NCBI GenBank assembly: GCA_903851195.1
Contig: CAINNJ010000064.1
Coordinates: forward strand, 310,001 to 374,000
Direction: 5' to 3'
DNA from: an uncultured Acidobacteriia bacterium
Lineage (GTDB): Bacteria > Acidobacteriota > Terriglobia > Bryobacterales > Bryobacteraceae
DNA length: 64,000 nt
Position numbers and translations under genes: made by a program. Below the pieces are notes generated by a model. It was not told the origin of the DNA and did not search any database. It saw only the letters and a list, made by a program, of their open reading frames with translations. Below are positions 44,091-54,060 of the stretch, in pieces (within the stretch, counting starts at the first letter, position 1; each line of letters opens with the position of its first letter).

Positions 44091-45151
44091 TATTTTTCCT
44101 CCCCGACGACCGCGGTCCGCGGCGAATCACCTGACATGAAAACAACCTGAGCGGAGTCGCCGGAGCTGTTCAGGACAGCAAGCGGAGACCTGGTGGAACT
44201 GGTCAGCAGGAAGGTGTCGACGCCGCGCACGCGCTGCATTTGCGTTGCGACACACGAACACGACGTTGCCGATAATGGCCCGCCCGAGAGGGGAACCGAA
44301 AGGAAAGTGCCATCGCGGTTCAGAATGAAAGCCCGCGTGCCATCGGTCGATCCCGCTACCGCGAGAGGGCCGGTTACTCCCGAGTCCATACCGGCAACTA
44401 CTGTCGCACTGGGCGACCCGGCTATGTCGCGGACACGGATTACCCGATTTTCAGCCGGATCGGCCAGAAGAACGTCGTTCGTGTTTCTCAGGAAGTCCAT
44501 GCCGGAAATGAGATTCGCCGAATAGACAACGGCAGGCGCGGAGGAAGCGCGGTATGCATAAACCCGGGTGGAATCGGAGGTAACAGCAAAGAGCGGAGAA
44601 GCGCCGGCATCGTCGATGGCGAGCGCCGAGAGTCTCCCGCTCATCCCGGACAGATCCAGGTCGCGGAGTAATCTCGGCGATGCCGGGAACCCTTCGAAGA
44701 TCTGCGCTCTACGGGATGCCGAGGAGACGACCAGAGCAAATGTGCCGGCCGGACTGAGGGCAATGCGATCGATTCCGGGAATGGACCCGGTGAGCAGAGT
44801 CGCCTCCGAGGGAACTTCCCCGAGACCGATCATCGACAGCAAAGCGACATCGGACGTAGCCGTCAGGGCGTAATCCTGCATCGGTGACACGGCTACGGTG
44901 AGAGCACCAGCGCCTGCGGACAAGGCCGGCCCGAAAAATCCGCTGCCGGGGACGCCGATCACGGGCTGAATACGGCGTTGGTCCGGATCATAGAAATGGC
45001 CTAATACCGGCGCGCCTATCTGAACCACGGGCGCGCGAACAGCGGGATCCGCAAGTGCGGCAGCAACCGGTCGTGCCGTGGTCTGCGCACAAAGACCGGT
45101 CGCGGTCAACGTCAAAGCGGCTAATCCGTAATATCTGCTGGTGTTAAACAC
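44090..45151 (-). CDS. Secreted β-propeller-like protein
   Basis: A 353-residue exported protein with a signal peptide ('YGLAALTLTATGLCAQ'). The body shows repeated β-blade-like stretches, such as 'IDRIALSPAGTFALVVSSAS', 'LSALAIDDAGASPLFAVTSD' and 'TGPLAVAGSTDGTRAFILNR', typical of six- or seven-bladed propellers (YVTN/NHL style), though the exact family is not clear. It starts with GTG, with AGGAG 7 nt upstream, and its stop overlaps the ATG of the giant protein gene, so the two are translated in a coupled way and may act together at the cell surface. Confidence 0.65.
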   Translation of the reverse strand: MFNTSRYYGLAALTLTATGLCAQTTARPVAAALADPAVRAPVVQIGAPVLGHFYDPDQRRIQPVIGVPGSGFFGPALSAGAGALTVAVSPMQDYALTATSDVALLSMIGLGEVPSEATLLTGSIPGIDRIALSPAGTFALVVSSASRRAQIFEGFPASPRLLRDLDLSGMSGRLSALAIDDAGASPLFAVTSDSTRVYAYRASSAPAVVYSANLISGMDFLRNTNDVLLADPAENRVIRVRDIAGSPSATVVAGMDSGVTGPLAVAGSTDGTRAFILNRDGTFLSVPLSGGPLSATSCSCVATQMQRVRGVDTFLLTSSTRSPLAVLNSSGDSAQVVFMSGDSPRTAVVGEEK

Positions 45152-45210
45152 AAGTATCTCCTGGACTCCACGCTAAAGTCTTCATAGTCGCCATCCCGCC
45201 CGTTTGACTT

Positions 45211-45894
45211 TTACTTCGGCGGCGTCGTCGTCGGCGTCACAGAACCCAGTGTTCCGGCGGGCGGCCCGGGCTTCAATGTCTCATAAAGAATGATGCCGGT
45301 GGCCGCCATGCTGCCGGCTACGATCCCTTTGCACTTTGAGGGGCAGAGAGGACCACGCTCGTTTAACTGGTTGACGGTCTTACTTCCTTCCTTACCTTCA
45401 AAGGCCGCCCTGACCGTCACGCGCGACTGGCCATTAACCCGGTTACCCACGACGCCGGTAATCCGCGCCTTGCCCTCCGCGTCCGATATCGAATCAATCT
45501 TCGTCTTTTCCCCTTCGAAAACGACGGCGGCGAGCTTCTGGCCTTCCTTCAACTGCACGGGCTTCTTTTTCCTGCGGGCTTTCGGCTTCCCTTTCGCGTC
45601 CGCCGGTGCGATCGGGTCTTCGGCGGAAACGGCGGCGCCGGGCAACACTTCAAAGGTGATTGCCGCGCCAGCCTGCGGCAACTCGAGTTCGTTCAGTACC
45701 TGGACCTCGATGGTGACGCCGCCTTTGTCGGGCTTGTCAGCCGGGTGGTGGACGGCCGCCTCGCCCGCCGTAACAATAATCCGGAGCTGGTCGGGAGCCT
45801 GGCACCAGGCAGGCGAGCCGGCGGCCGCAATAAGCAGAGCCGCGACAAATGCCGCGCGCGGGACAGTCGGATTTGCCGGCCGGGCCGATCTCAT
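45211..45894 (-). CDS. Secreted bacterial Ig-like (Big_1-type) domain protein
   Basis: A 227-residue protein with a signal peptide ('AAFVAALLIAAAGSPAWCQ'), then one Ig-like domain of invasin/intimin (Big_1) style: 'VTIEVQVLNELELPQAGAAI' opens it and 'SDAEGKARITGVVGNRVNGQ' closes it. A Lys/Arg-rich insert 'KGKPKARRKKKP' sits in the middle, and a Cys pair ('GPLCPSKCKG') precedes a hydrophobic stretch ('IVAGSMAATGIILYE') and a Gly/Pro/Thr tail. In-frame upstream starts as far as 46035 would bury the signal peptide. It lies 59 bp upstream of the propeller gene and probably starts the three-gene secreted-protein operon. Confidence 0.6.
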   Translation of the reverse strand: MRSARPANPTVPRAAFVAALLIAAAGSPAWCQAPDQLRIIVTAGEAAVHHPADKPDKGGVTIEVQVLNELELPQAGAAITFEVLPGAAVSAEDPIAPADAKGKPKARRKKKPVQLKEGQKLAAVVFEGEKTKIDSISDAEGKARITGVVGNRVNGQSRVTVRAAFEGKEGSKTVNQLNERGPLCPSKCKGIVAGSMAATGIILYETLKPGPPAGTLGSVTPTTTPPK

Positions 45895-46375
45895 GATGAT
45901 TTTTTTTGCCGGAACACGATAAAAGTTATAGGCGTTTGTCAGCACTAACGTAGTCCTCGTCATCTGGCCGGCTGAAAAGGACTCAGGTCTTTCGTCTGCA
46001 GCCAAATCTGTCCGGCAATAATCCGGAGTGCACACGATTGTCGCACTACGCGGAGAGCAAACTCAAGCAATTTCATAATAAGAAAATCCGTTCGTCCCGA
46101 AACAAAAAGAATACCGGGGTTTTCCGGCATTCCGCCGGTTCTCGCAGCCGCTCCGACGCCGAACAGTCTTACCTGTATTTGTAAGCGTAATCCAGGGCGC
46201 CGGCAGGACAGAATATTTCCGGGTTTCCGAAAAAATCTTCGGGCGGCGTAATTCGGCGCAGATTCATGACAGGGGTGTTCCGGCTTACCCTGAATATCCA
46301 GGACCGAAGGCGGCGCGCCACGCACCGGTTCAAGCCAGGACGGGCGGGCCGCCGTGTCGTACCCGAATGCCGGTC
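45895..46375. other. Intergenic stretch between vgrG and the Ig-like operon
   Basis: No supported gene. A minus-strand open frame across 45960-46325 has no ribosome site and no recognisable pattern. The stretch should contain the end of the T6SS transcript and the promoter of the Ig-like operon, but neither a clear terminator hairpin nor a -35/-10 pair was found. Confidence 0.4.
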
Positions 46376-48280
46376 CTATTTGGCTCTTATCGGTTCTTTC
46401 GGAGTCCCGGGCTCGGCGGGAGTCCCTGAACCTTTGCTGCCGCCGCTGTTGATTTTCACCATGGTCCCCTGAATGGTGACGCCGGCGGGTCCGATATCCA
46501 CAAATCCGCCGGCGCCGATCAGTGAGATCTGCATCCCGGCCTCTATGATTACTTTCACTCCGCCTTTGATATGAATCTCCTGCCCCGATTCCAGACTGTA
46601 AACCGACCCGACCCTGGAATCCTGCTTACCGCCGATCGTGACCGAGACGTCGCCGCCGATCGATTCACGGCGTTCGCCTTTAACCGTAAGATGCTTGTCG
46701 CCCGTCACTTTCTCCGCCTGCGAACCGTCCACCAGAAGATGACGGTCATTACCGACGTACTCAAGCGTGTCGTGCTCGACAAATTCGTTCAGGTCTTTTT
46801 CGGCATGGATGCGGATCACTTCACTTCCCCTTTTGTCTTCCATGACGATTTCGTTGTAGTTAGCAGCCTGGCCGTTTTTGGAGCTCCGCGACTTCCACCC
46901 GCTCAGCGTCTGATCGGCCGGGAGGTCGTAAGGAGGCATTTGCTCCGCATTGTAGACCCGGCCGATGATCAGCGGCCGGTCGGGATCGCCTTCCAGAAAA
47001 TCAACGATGACTTCCTGGCCGATTCGCGGGAGATTGATGGCCCCCCAGTTCTTACCTGCCCAGGCCTGTGAGACACGGACCGGGCATGAGCTCTTATCTT
47101 CCCGATCCCAGAAAAAATGCACTTCCACACGGCCGTATTTGTCGACCACATTGAAATCCTCTCCGGCCGGGCCCACCACCACGGCCGTCTGTGTCCCCTG
47201 CACGAGCGGCCTGCGGGTGACACGCGGCGGCCGGTAGGCTATGGCCGAAGGGATCGCGCGGAAATGGTTTTCGTAGATGAACGGCTCAAGTCCGTCGGAG
47301 CGGTAACTGGTCGCGCTCGCGGAGTGCGCGACGGAAAGCAGGACGAAGGTGTCGTCCGCAACCTGCCCGGTGATGTCATGCAGATCAAACCTGCAGCCGG
47401 CGATGAACTGGCGGCAATTGCCGGTGCCGCCAAGCGTGAATCGCTGGACTTCCTGTTCTTCCAGCTGGATTTTCGCGTAACGCTGACCCGTTTCCAGTGT
47501 CAGATAACGGCCCGGGTAGTCGTACAAATCGTACCGGCTGGTCGTTGCGCGGACGGCGAGACTGTTCTTTGGCTTCTGAAAATCGTAGTCGGTCAGTGAA
47601 ACCGTCCTGCTTCTGACGGAATGCTCCAGTGCGATTGTCTTGACCACGTCCATTGCCAAAGTGGTGTCCGAGGAGTATCCGTACTCCACGCGGGCCTCGA
47701 ACGGACATGGTTCGAAGATGCTCGCGGTATCGGCAATGACGATTGTGTGTTTTTCCGCGGTATGCCGGAAATAGTAGAAGATGCCCTCTTCTTCAAGCAG
47801 TCTGCAAACAAAATCCAGACACGTTTCCCGATACTGAACACAGTACTCACGTGGTTCGCCGGGGTCTGTGACTTCGAACTGGTAATCGGTAAAACCGTTC
47901 CTGTCGAAGACGGCTTTTACGATATCCGGCACGGTCATCGCCTTGAATATCCGGCAGTCCGTCGAAAGAGAGAGAAACCACGTCCACGGAACCAGTTCCA
48001 GGTGATATGTGGTAAGCCCCTTCATGCGCTCCAGTCGCACCGCGCGGTTCACGATCCCGTGAATGCATCGCCCCCCGCCCTGTGCCTGCGCCAGCGTGAC
48101 GACAACCGGCTTCTGGAGAAGATCTTCGAGTGCGAGGGCGCCATCCGTCGAAACCGCGCGGAGCTGAAAGGAGAACTGCTGGGAGACCGCCTCGAAGCCC
48201 GTAAACTCCTCCAGCAGAAGAACATCCGTGCCCAACGGGGTATCAAGCCGGATTGGCCGGCCATCCTGGGTGTAATCCAT
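46376..48280 (-). CDS. vgrG: T6SS spike protein VgrG (TssI)
   Basis: A 634-residue VgrG. The gp27-like part (about 1-370) includes 'YCVQYRETCLDFVCRLLEEE' and 'GIFYYFRHTAEKHTIVIAD'. The gp5 OB-fold region (about 385-460) has 'FNVVDKYGRVEVHFFWDRED' and 'RVSQAWAGKNWGAINLPRIG'. The C-terminal needle of short β-repeats runs to a Gly/Ser/Pro tail ('GGSKGSGTPAEPGTPKEP'). No extra effector domain is fused. It is the tip of the T6SS tube that punctures the target and carries effectors. It is the last gene of the operon, 8 bp after clpV. Confidence 0.95.
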   Translation of the reverse strand: MDYTQDGRPIRLDTPLGTDVLLLEEFTGFEAVSQQFSFQLRAVSTDGALALEDLLQKPVVVTLAQAQGGGRCIHGIVNRAVRLERMKGLTTYHLELVPWTWFLSLSTDCRIFKAMTVPDIVKAVFDRNGFTDYQFEVTDPGEPREYCVQYRETCLDFVCRLLEEEGIFYYFRHTAEKHTIVIADTASIFEPCPFEARVEYGYSSDTTLAMDVVKTIALEHSVRSRTVSLTDYDFQKPKNSLAVRATTSRYDLYDYPGRYLTLETGQRYAKIQLEEQEVQRFTLGGTGNCRQFIAGCRFDLHDITGQVADDTFVLLSVAHSASATSYRSDGLEPFIYENHFRAIPSAIAYRPPRVTRRPLVQGTQTAVVVGPAGEDFNVVDKYGRVEVHFFWDREDKSSCPVRVSQAWAGKNWGAINLPRIGQEVIVDFLEGDPDRPLIIGRVYNAEQMPPYDLPADQTLSGWKSRSSKNGQAANYNEIVMEDKRGSEVIRIHAEKDLNEFVEHDTLEYVGNDRHLLVDGSQAEKVTGDKHLTVKGERRESIGGDVSVTIGGKQDSRVGSVYSLESGQEIHIKGGVKVIIEAGMQISLIGAGGFVDIGPAGVTIQGTMVKINSGGSKGSGTPAEPGTPKEPIRAK

Positions 48281-48288
48281 GGAATTCC

Positions 48289-50958
48289 TTATTTCCCCGA
48301 ACTGCGGGCCCCTTCGCCGGCGAGCACATACTGAAACGCGCCTCCATCCTCCTGCAGGATCCCGACTGTCCGCACCGGTTCTCCCTTCGCCATGCTGGTA
48401 AGCAGGAGCAGGGAGATCTCGGGCAGTACCGTATTCGTCAGAATATTGTCGATATTGCGGGCCCCGGTTTCCACTTCGGTGCAGCGCCGGGCGATGGAAT
48501 CCACTACGTCGTCGCTGTAAGTGAGTGTTACACGGTTGTTTTCCATCATTCGCCGTACGATCTTGTCGAGTTTTAGCCTCACGATCGTCCTGAGAGCCTG
48601 ATCCCGAACGGGATAATAAGGAATGACCACCAACCTGCCGAGGAAAGCGGGCTTGAAGATTTTCACGAGTTCCGGACGAATGGCGGATGCCAGCCCGGCA
48701 ACGGACGGCATCGTCTCCGGGTCGGCGCAGAGCTTCATCATGGTGTCGCTCGCTGCATTGCTCGTCAACAGAATGACGCAGTTCCGAAAGAATATCTCGC
48801 GGCCTTCACCATCTTCCATCACACCCTTGTCGAAAACGCGGTAGAAGAGTTCCAGCACATCGGGATGCGCTTTTTCCACCTCATCCAGCAGCACGACCGA
48901 ATACGGCCGCTTCCGGACTGCCTCGGTAAGAATTCCCCCCTCTCCGTAACCGACATATCCGGGAGGCGCCCCTTTCAGAGTCGAAACGGTGTGGGACTCC
49001 TGAAACTCGGACATATTGATCGTGATCAGGTTGCGCTCCCCGCCATAGAGTAAGTCCGCCAGCGCAAGCGCGGTTTCGGTTTTGCCGACGCCGCTTGGCC
49101 CGGTCAGCATGAAGACCCCGACGGGGCGGTCCGGATCTTCCAGATTCGCGCCCGACGTCCGAATGCGCTGCGCGATGGCGTCGAGAGCGTGATCCTGTCC
49201 GATCACCTTCTTCTTCAGTTGCTCATGCAGCGTAAGAATATTATGCAGGTCGTCACGCATCATCTTGCCGGCGGGGATTCCTGTCCAGGCAGAAATCACT
49301 TCACCCACCATCTGTCCGTCGGCGCAGACGCGGACCAGCGGTGTCTCGCCCTGAAGCAACCCGAGCTCGGCGGTTAATTCCGCCAGCTTTGCCAGTGAAA
49401 CCGGGCCGGACGGGTGACCGGCTTCGAGACCCTCCAGTTCGTCACGGAGTTGGCGTACCACCCGGACCAATTCCATTTCCTTCTCCCATCGCGCTTCAGC
49501 GTGCGCCAGTTTCCCGGAAATATCGGCCCGGAGCGCCGAGATTTCGGCGAGACGCGCGGTGTGGTCCGAGCCCACAGCGGTTTCCCTGAGAAGAATTCGT
49601 TCCTGTATTCCCAAATCGTCGAGTTGCAGGTGCAGGTCCTGAAGAGAACCGGGCCGGGCATTTTGCCCGATATTGAGGCGGGCGCAAACAGTGTCGAGGA
49701 CGCTTACTGCTTTATCGGGAAGTTGCCGTCCCGTCAGAAAGCGCCTCGAAAGCCGGACTGCCGCGGCCAGAGCCTCATCCAGGATCCGCACGCGATGGTG
49801 CTTCTCGAGAGACGGCGCGAGAGCCCGCATCATCAGCAGACACTGCGCTTCGTCCGGCTCCTCCACTTTCACCACCTGGAAGCGCCGGGCCAGCGCCGCG
49901 TCTTTCTCGAAGTAGCGTTTGTATTCCGACCACGTTGTGGCCGCGATCGTCCGCAATTCCCCGCGCGCGAGTGCAGGTTTCAGGATATTGGCGGCGTCGT
50001 TCTGCCCGGCCTGCCCGCCGGCGCCGATCATCGTATGCGCTTCGTCGATGAAGAGGATGATGGGGACCGGTGAAGACTTGACTTCATTCACCAGACCCTT
50101 CAGCCTGTTTTCGAACTCACCTTTAACGCCGGCGCCCGCCTGCAAAAGTGTCATGTCAAGGCTGTGCAGTTCGACATTTCGAAGTTCTTTCGGTACATCG
50201 CCGCGGGCGATATTCATGGCGAGTCCTTCGACCACAGCTGTTTTTCCGACTCCGGCCTCACCCGTCAGGATCGGGTTGTTCTGTCGGCGCCTCATGAGAA
50301 TGTCGATCAACTGGCGGATCTCAGCGTCACGGCCGTAAACGGGGTCAAGCCTCCCGCCACGGGCGCTTTCCGTAAGATTCTGCGTGTATTGCTGCAGGAA
50401 CGGCGTGGACCCGGCGGAAGCGGGCAGTTCCCGCGCCTCTTGCGCCGCGCCACCCGGGGACTCCGGGCCCGCAACCGCGGACTCCGGCGAGCCGGAAGTA
50501 ATGAGCCTGAATTCCGCGTGGAGCGCCTCGGCATTCACTCGCGTCCATTCCGGAGAAACCTTCGCCAGCATGCGAGTGATATCCGCGTCTTCTGCCGCGG
50601 CAAGAGCCACAAAGCCGGAACGAATCTGTGCGGCCTGCAAATCGATGGATCCGAATGCCCAACCGTTGACCAGAGACTTCACCAGAGTCTCACTCAGGTG
50701 GGGGGTCCCCTGATTGCCGGCCTTCAGATAGTTCAGGCTGCGCGTGAGGTCCGAAGTGAAACGGGACGCGTCGACTTTGAACTGCCGCAGAATCCGCAGC
50801 AGATCGTTATCGGTATCCTCGAGCAGTTTCATGAAGAAGTGTTCAATCTCCACTTCATAATGTGCGCGGGAGAGGCAGAGTCCCGCCCCGCCTTCAAGCG
50901 CACTGCGCGATTTTGCGTTCAACAGGTGAATCAGATTCTGCAGGCTGACGTTTATCAT
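48289..50958 (-). CDS. clpV: T6SS sheath-recycling ATPase ClpV (TssH)
   Basis: An 889-residue AAA+ unfoldase with a ClpV-type N-terminal domain ('INVSLQNLIHLLNAKSRSAL'), two nucleotide-binding domains with Walker A motifs 'GEAGVGKTAVVEG' (about residue 233) and 'GPSGVGKTETALA' (about 620), Walker B 'ILFIDEAHT' and 'VVLLDEVEKAHPDV', and a ClpB/ClpV middle region. It disassembles the contracted TssB-TssC sheath for reuse. The N-terminal section 'CLSRAHYEVEIEHFFMKLLE' fits the TssC-binding domain of ClpV rather than general ClpB. It lies 45 bp after tssG. Confidence 0.95.
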   Translation of the reverse strand: MINVSLQNLIHLLNAKSRSALEGGAGLCLSRAHYEVEIEHFFMKLLEDTDNDLLRILRQFKVDASRFTSDLTRSLNYLKAGNQGTPHLSETLVKSLVNGWAFGSIDLQAAQIRSGFVALAAAEDADITRMLAKVSPEWTRVNAEALHAEFRLITSGSPESAVAGPESPGGAAQEARELPASAGSTPFLQQYTQNLTESARGGRLDPVYGRDAEIRQLIDILMRRRQNNPILTGEAGVGKTAVVEGLAMNIARGDVPKELRNVELHSLDMTLLQAGAGVKGEFENRLKGLVNEVKSSPVPIILFIDEAHTMIGAGGQAGQNDAANILKPALARGELRTIAATTWSEYKRYFEKDAALARRFQVVKVEEPDEAQCLLMMRALAPSLEKHHRVRILDEALAAAVRLSRRFLTGRQLPDKAVSVLDTVCARLNIGQNARPGSLQDLHLQLDDLGIQERILLRETAVGSDHTARLAEISALRADISGKLAHAEARWEKEMELVRVVRQLRDELEGLEAGHPSGPVSLAKLAELTAELGLLQGETPLVRVCADGQMVGEVISAWTGIPAGKMMRDDLHNILTLHEQLKKKVIGQDHALDAIAQRIRTSGANLEDPDRPVGVFMLTGPSGVGKTETALALADLLYGGERNLITINMSEFQESHTVSTLKGAPPGYVGYGEGGILTEAVRKRPYSVVLLDEVEKAHPDVLELFYRVFDKGVMEDGEGREIFFRNCVILLTSNAASDTMMKLCADPETMPSVAGLASAIRPELVKIFKPAFLGRLVVIPYYPVRDQALRTIVRLKLDKIVRRMMENNRVTLTYSDDVVDSIARRCTEVETGARNIDNILTNTVLPEISLLLLTSMAKGEPVRTVGILQEDGGAFQYVLAGEGARSSGK

Positions 50959-51003
50959 TTAAATTACACTCAGGGGCGAATTGGTTAACCAGAGAGACAC
51001 GGA

Positions 51004-52107
51004 CTATAACCGGATAATCACGTCGTCGGCGTCGCGCTCGAACTCTGCGCTGAATTTCTCCGCGCTTTCCGCGACCGAACGAGCCCATGTTGTCCAGCCA
51101 AGGCGGGAATACATCTCACCGTTACCGTCTTTGTCGCCGTTCTCTTCGTCGGCATGAGGCTCCGAAAGAAGACGCGTACCGGGAACCTGATCCTTCTTCA
51201 GGACCAGCTGAACCTCAAAAACCATCTCATCCCGGGAAAAGAACCGGCAGATTTCCGCGACGCGGCCGAGGGCGGAACCTCGGCCGACAAAGTCCGTGTA
51301 ATCGGAAAGATCCAGCGGGCCAATGCGGAGCCGAACCATGAACTCCTGGCTCCAGTACTCCTCACTCACCACAACGCCGACCCCCAACTGCTCCGACTCC
51401 GTTTCCCGGTTGCCCATACGGCAGATACTCTCGCCGTCCAGCTGGTACCAGTTGCCGGCGAACTGGCAGACTTCGACAGGCACTTTCAGATCGTCTGAAA
51501 GGATCGTCTCGAGGGCGGACGCGGAACGAGGCTGAATCGCCAGAAGTCCGGCATACTTCGCGAATATTTCGTCGGAGATAACATGACGGCGCTGCAGGTA
51601 TTCAGTGCCCATCCCGGCGAGACTCAACAGCATCTGGCGGAAAAAATCGTGATCGGGTCTTCGTTCCTGCACGACGGGAAACCGGTACTTTTCCCAGCCG
51701 AAGTAGAAGAGCATGGCCATGCGGTGGTTGAAGATATCGAAAAACTCGGCCGTCGCGGGATCCTTGCGCGTATTGTCCAGCAAAAATTCCGTATACCAGA
51801 GCGGAAGAACACCGGATGAGCCCGTCAATCCCATGAAATTCACGAGCATCTTCGCCTTCTGATCCGGCCGGGCGGAATCCGGCAGCGGGTCAAGCGACTG
51901 GATATCGCTGGCGGGAAATCCGAGTGACTGGTGAACGCCAATGCGGACCGGCTCATTTGCCGAATCGTAGCGGCGGGTCTCGGCGAGAGGCGTATCGCCA
52001 TGAGCGCTGTTTCGGAGCAGTATCCGCATGGCCTGCGGGAACTCAAAACGCCACGGTTCGGCGAACAGCTGATCGAGAATCGGATCGGAACTCATGGGAA
52101 TCGACAT
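51004..52107 (-). CDS. tssG: T6SS baseplate protein TssG
   Basis: A 367-residue TssG (ImpH/VasB) protein: 'WRFEFPQAMRILLR', 'GFPASDIQSL', 'MLVNFMGLTGSSGVLPLWYT', 'FFDIFNHRMAMLFYFGWEKY' and 'MGTEYLQRRHV'. With TssF and TssE it forms the baseplate wedge that docks the sheath. It follows tssF after 3 bp, so translation is likely coupled. A second ATG four codons in is possible. Confidence 0.94.
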   Translation of the reverse strand: MSIPMSSDPILDQLFAEPWRFEFPQAMRILLRNSAHGDTPLAETRRYDSANEPVRIGVHQSLGFPASDIQSLDPLPDSARPDQKAKMLVNFMGLTGSSGVLPLWYTEFLLDNTRKDPATAEFFDIFNHRMAMLFYFGWEKYRFPVVQERRPDHDFFRQMLLSLAGMGTEYLQRRHVISDEIFAKYAGLLAIQPRSASALETILSDDLKVPVEVCQFAGNWYQLDGESICRMGNRETESEQLGVGVVVSEEYWSQEFMVRLRIGPLDLSDYTDFVGRGSALGRVAEICRFFSRDEMVFEVQLVLKKDQVPGTRLLSEPHADEENGDKDGNGEMYSRLGWTTWARSVAESAEKFSAEFERDADDVIIRL

Positions 52108-52110
52108 GCC

Positions 52111-54060
52111 TCAGATCACGATCTTCGCGCCGGAACGCGGCGGCCAGGTATGAATGACGCGGTCTCCTCGCATACTGGATGTCAGGCTGAGCTGGGAAAA
52201 GGAATTCAGAGAGGTGTAAAGGGCAAGGAATCGCTCGATGATATTGCCGAAGAGAAAGGCCCCGGTGCTTGTAAACCGTCTCTCATCCAGCGCGATCTCG
52301 ACGAACTTCCCGCGGACGAACGCCATTCCGTGTTCCGACATAACCCTCGCAAAATGAGGCCGGCTTTTCACCGCGCTGATGCCGTCGATGTTCTCATCGC
52401 CGAAATCCCGGCCTGCCAGGTTATGGACCCGCAACAGACACTGCAGCGCATTTCTGCCTTCCTCCACAAGCGACAAATGGTTCAGAGAAAGCTGTGACAA
52501 GAGTCGCCACAGACTTGTTTCGGTGGAGGGCGCGGGACCGCCCCGTGACGGCTGCCGGAGACAAACGATTTTCCGGATCTCCGGATGGTCGTTCACGAAG
52601 AAATCTCCGTGACTCTGATTCATGGGAAGGTGGAAAGGCCAGTCGCGGTCCGTACAGGTCAGACCCGCCGTCAGACTGTTCACCTGAAGAGCAGGCCGCC
52701 CCCCGTTCCGCTCAAACAGGCTGAGGAACATCTCGGAACTGTTTTCGAGGAAGCGGCTGGGACGTCTGACCGCGTTCCAGTACCCGGCCGTGCCCTCCAT
52801 GCCTTCTTCCCGTCCGCAGTCGATGTAGCGTTGGTAGGAAACCCGTTCCGCGGCAGGCCGGGTTTGCCCATGGACACTGTCGATCGAATAGACTTCCATG
52901 CGCGACGCGACCGGAACGGGCAGTTCGAAAACGTTCTCCCGGACCTGTATGGGCGCGGACGCAATCGAAAACAGATTGACGATCGGGGAACAGTTCAGAC
53001 GGAAGGTTCTGGCGGAGACGCCGTGCTCCAGGACGTTACGCCATTCAGCGCGGTCAAAGGGCGATATCAGAAAGAATAGAGAAGCCTCTCGCGCTCCTCC
53101 TAATTTCGCGAGGGCTTCCATTCCAAGCAGGTCGACGAAATGGAATTTCTCCGGAAATGCGAAATAGTCTTCGAGCAACTGGTAGCCGGCGAAACTTCTT
53201 CGGCTTCCGGCATCCCGGCAGAGAGAATCCTCGGAATCGAACCCAGCCGGTGAAAGCCGCAGCCTGACGTCGTGGGTCTCGGCTCCGGCTTTTGACTGCC
53301 CGGAATCGGACGCATCCCGCAGGAGGATGGTGTGGCACCTGCTCAGAAGGAGTTCGTACAGAGGGTAAACCACATCGCGGCCGCCGTTCAGGTAAAATCG
53401 AAGGCTCCCGAGATTCTTGAGATCCCCGAAGCAAACATCCGGCGTGCAGGCGATCCGCAGTTCGAGAACCGCGGCCGTGGATTGCTCGCTGATCATGGCC
53501 GGCGGCAGAGAACTGCCGGGGCGCCATGTTGCGCTCTCAATTGCGAGTGGCCAGAGTTCGGTATTGAAGCAGGTACGGAACCGGCACACAAACTCTTCCA
53601 TGGGGCGGGACTGTGGCGAGGTTTCCCTGGAGATCCGATTCGATTCGAGAATGGTTCCCCGGGGTATGCTGCGGTTCGTGGTTTGCCTGCCCCGCTCCGG
53701 ATCGGTCTGAAACTCGACCAGGGACACGGACGGTACGGGCCTGATGAAATTCGGGTACAGTTCCTCCAGAAGGGCACCCGCGATCTCGGGAAATTCATCG
53801 TCGATACGCGCATGAATGCGGGCCGCAAGAAACGCGAAGCCTTCCAGCAAACGCTCGACGTGCGGGTCGTCGCAATGATCCGGGTCGAGCCTCAGCCTGG
53901 ACGCGACGCCTTTGTGATTTTCCCCGAAGTCGGCGCCCAGGCGGCGGAGATAAGACAGTTCCCGGTCGTAGTAGCCCAGAAAATTTTGCCGACGGATCCG
54001 TCGCTGCCAGAGCTCGTCATCCTGAGGGGAGCCGATCGGCCCCGATGCGGAATCAGCCAA
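52111..54060 (-). CDS. tssF: T6SS baseplate protein TssF
   Basis: A 649-residue TssF (ImpG/VasA): 'FLGYYDRELSYLRRLGADFG', 'HVERLLEGFAFLAARIHARI', 'DEFPEIAGALLEELYPNFIR' and a late 'FVRGKFVEIALDE', 'SFSQLSLTSS'. Length and motifs are standard for the family. It forms the baseplate wedge with TssG and TssE. Its start overlaps the end of tssE by 8 bp. Confidence 0.95.
   Translation of the reverse strand: MADSASGPIGSPQDDELWQRRIRRQNFLGYYDRELSYLRRLGADFGENHKGVASRLRLDPDHCDDPHVERLLEGFAFLAARIHARIDDEFPEIAGALLEELYPNFIRPVPSVSLVEFQTDPERGRQTTNRSIPRGTILESNRISRETSPQSRPMEEFVCRFRTCFNTELWPLAIESATWRPGSSLPPAMISEQSTAAVLELRIACTPDVCFGDLKNLGSLRFYLNGGRDVVYPLYELLLSRCHTILLRDASDSGQSKAGAETHDVRLRLSPAGFDSEDSLCRDAGSRRSFAGYQLLEDYFAFPEKFHFVDLLGMEALAKLGGAREASLFFLISPFDRAEWRNVLEHGVSARTFRLNCSPIVNLFSIASAPIQVRENVFELPVPVASRMEVYSIDSVHGQTRPAAERVSYQRYIDCGREEGMEGTAGYWNAVRRPSRFLENSSEMFLSLFERNGGRPALQVNSLTAGLTCTDRDWPFHLPMNQSHGDFFVNDHPEIRKIVCLRQPSRGGPAPSTETSLWRLLSQLSLNHLSLVEEGRNALQCLLRVHNLAGRDFGDENIDGISAVKSRPHFARVMSEHGMAFVRGKFVEIALDERRFTSTGAFLFGNIIERFLALYTSLNSFSQLSLTSSMRGDRVIHTWPPRSGAKIVI

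Noticed and set aside
45960-46325. Minus-strand open frame of 121 codons between vgrG and the Ig-like operon
   Set aside because: No ribosome site, no pattern, base composition typical of non-coding DNA.
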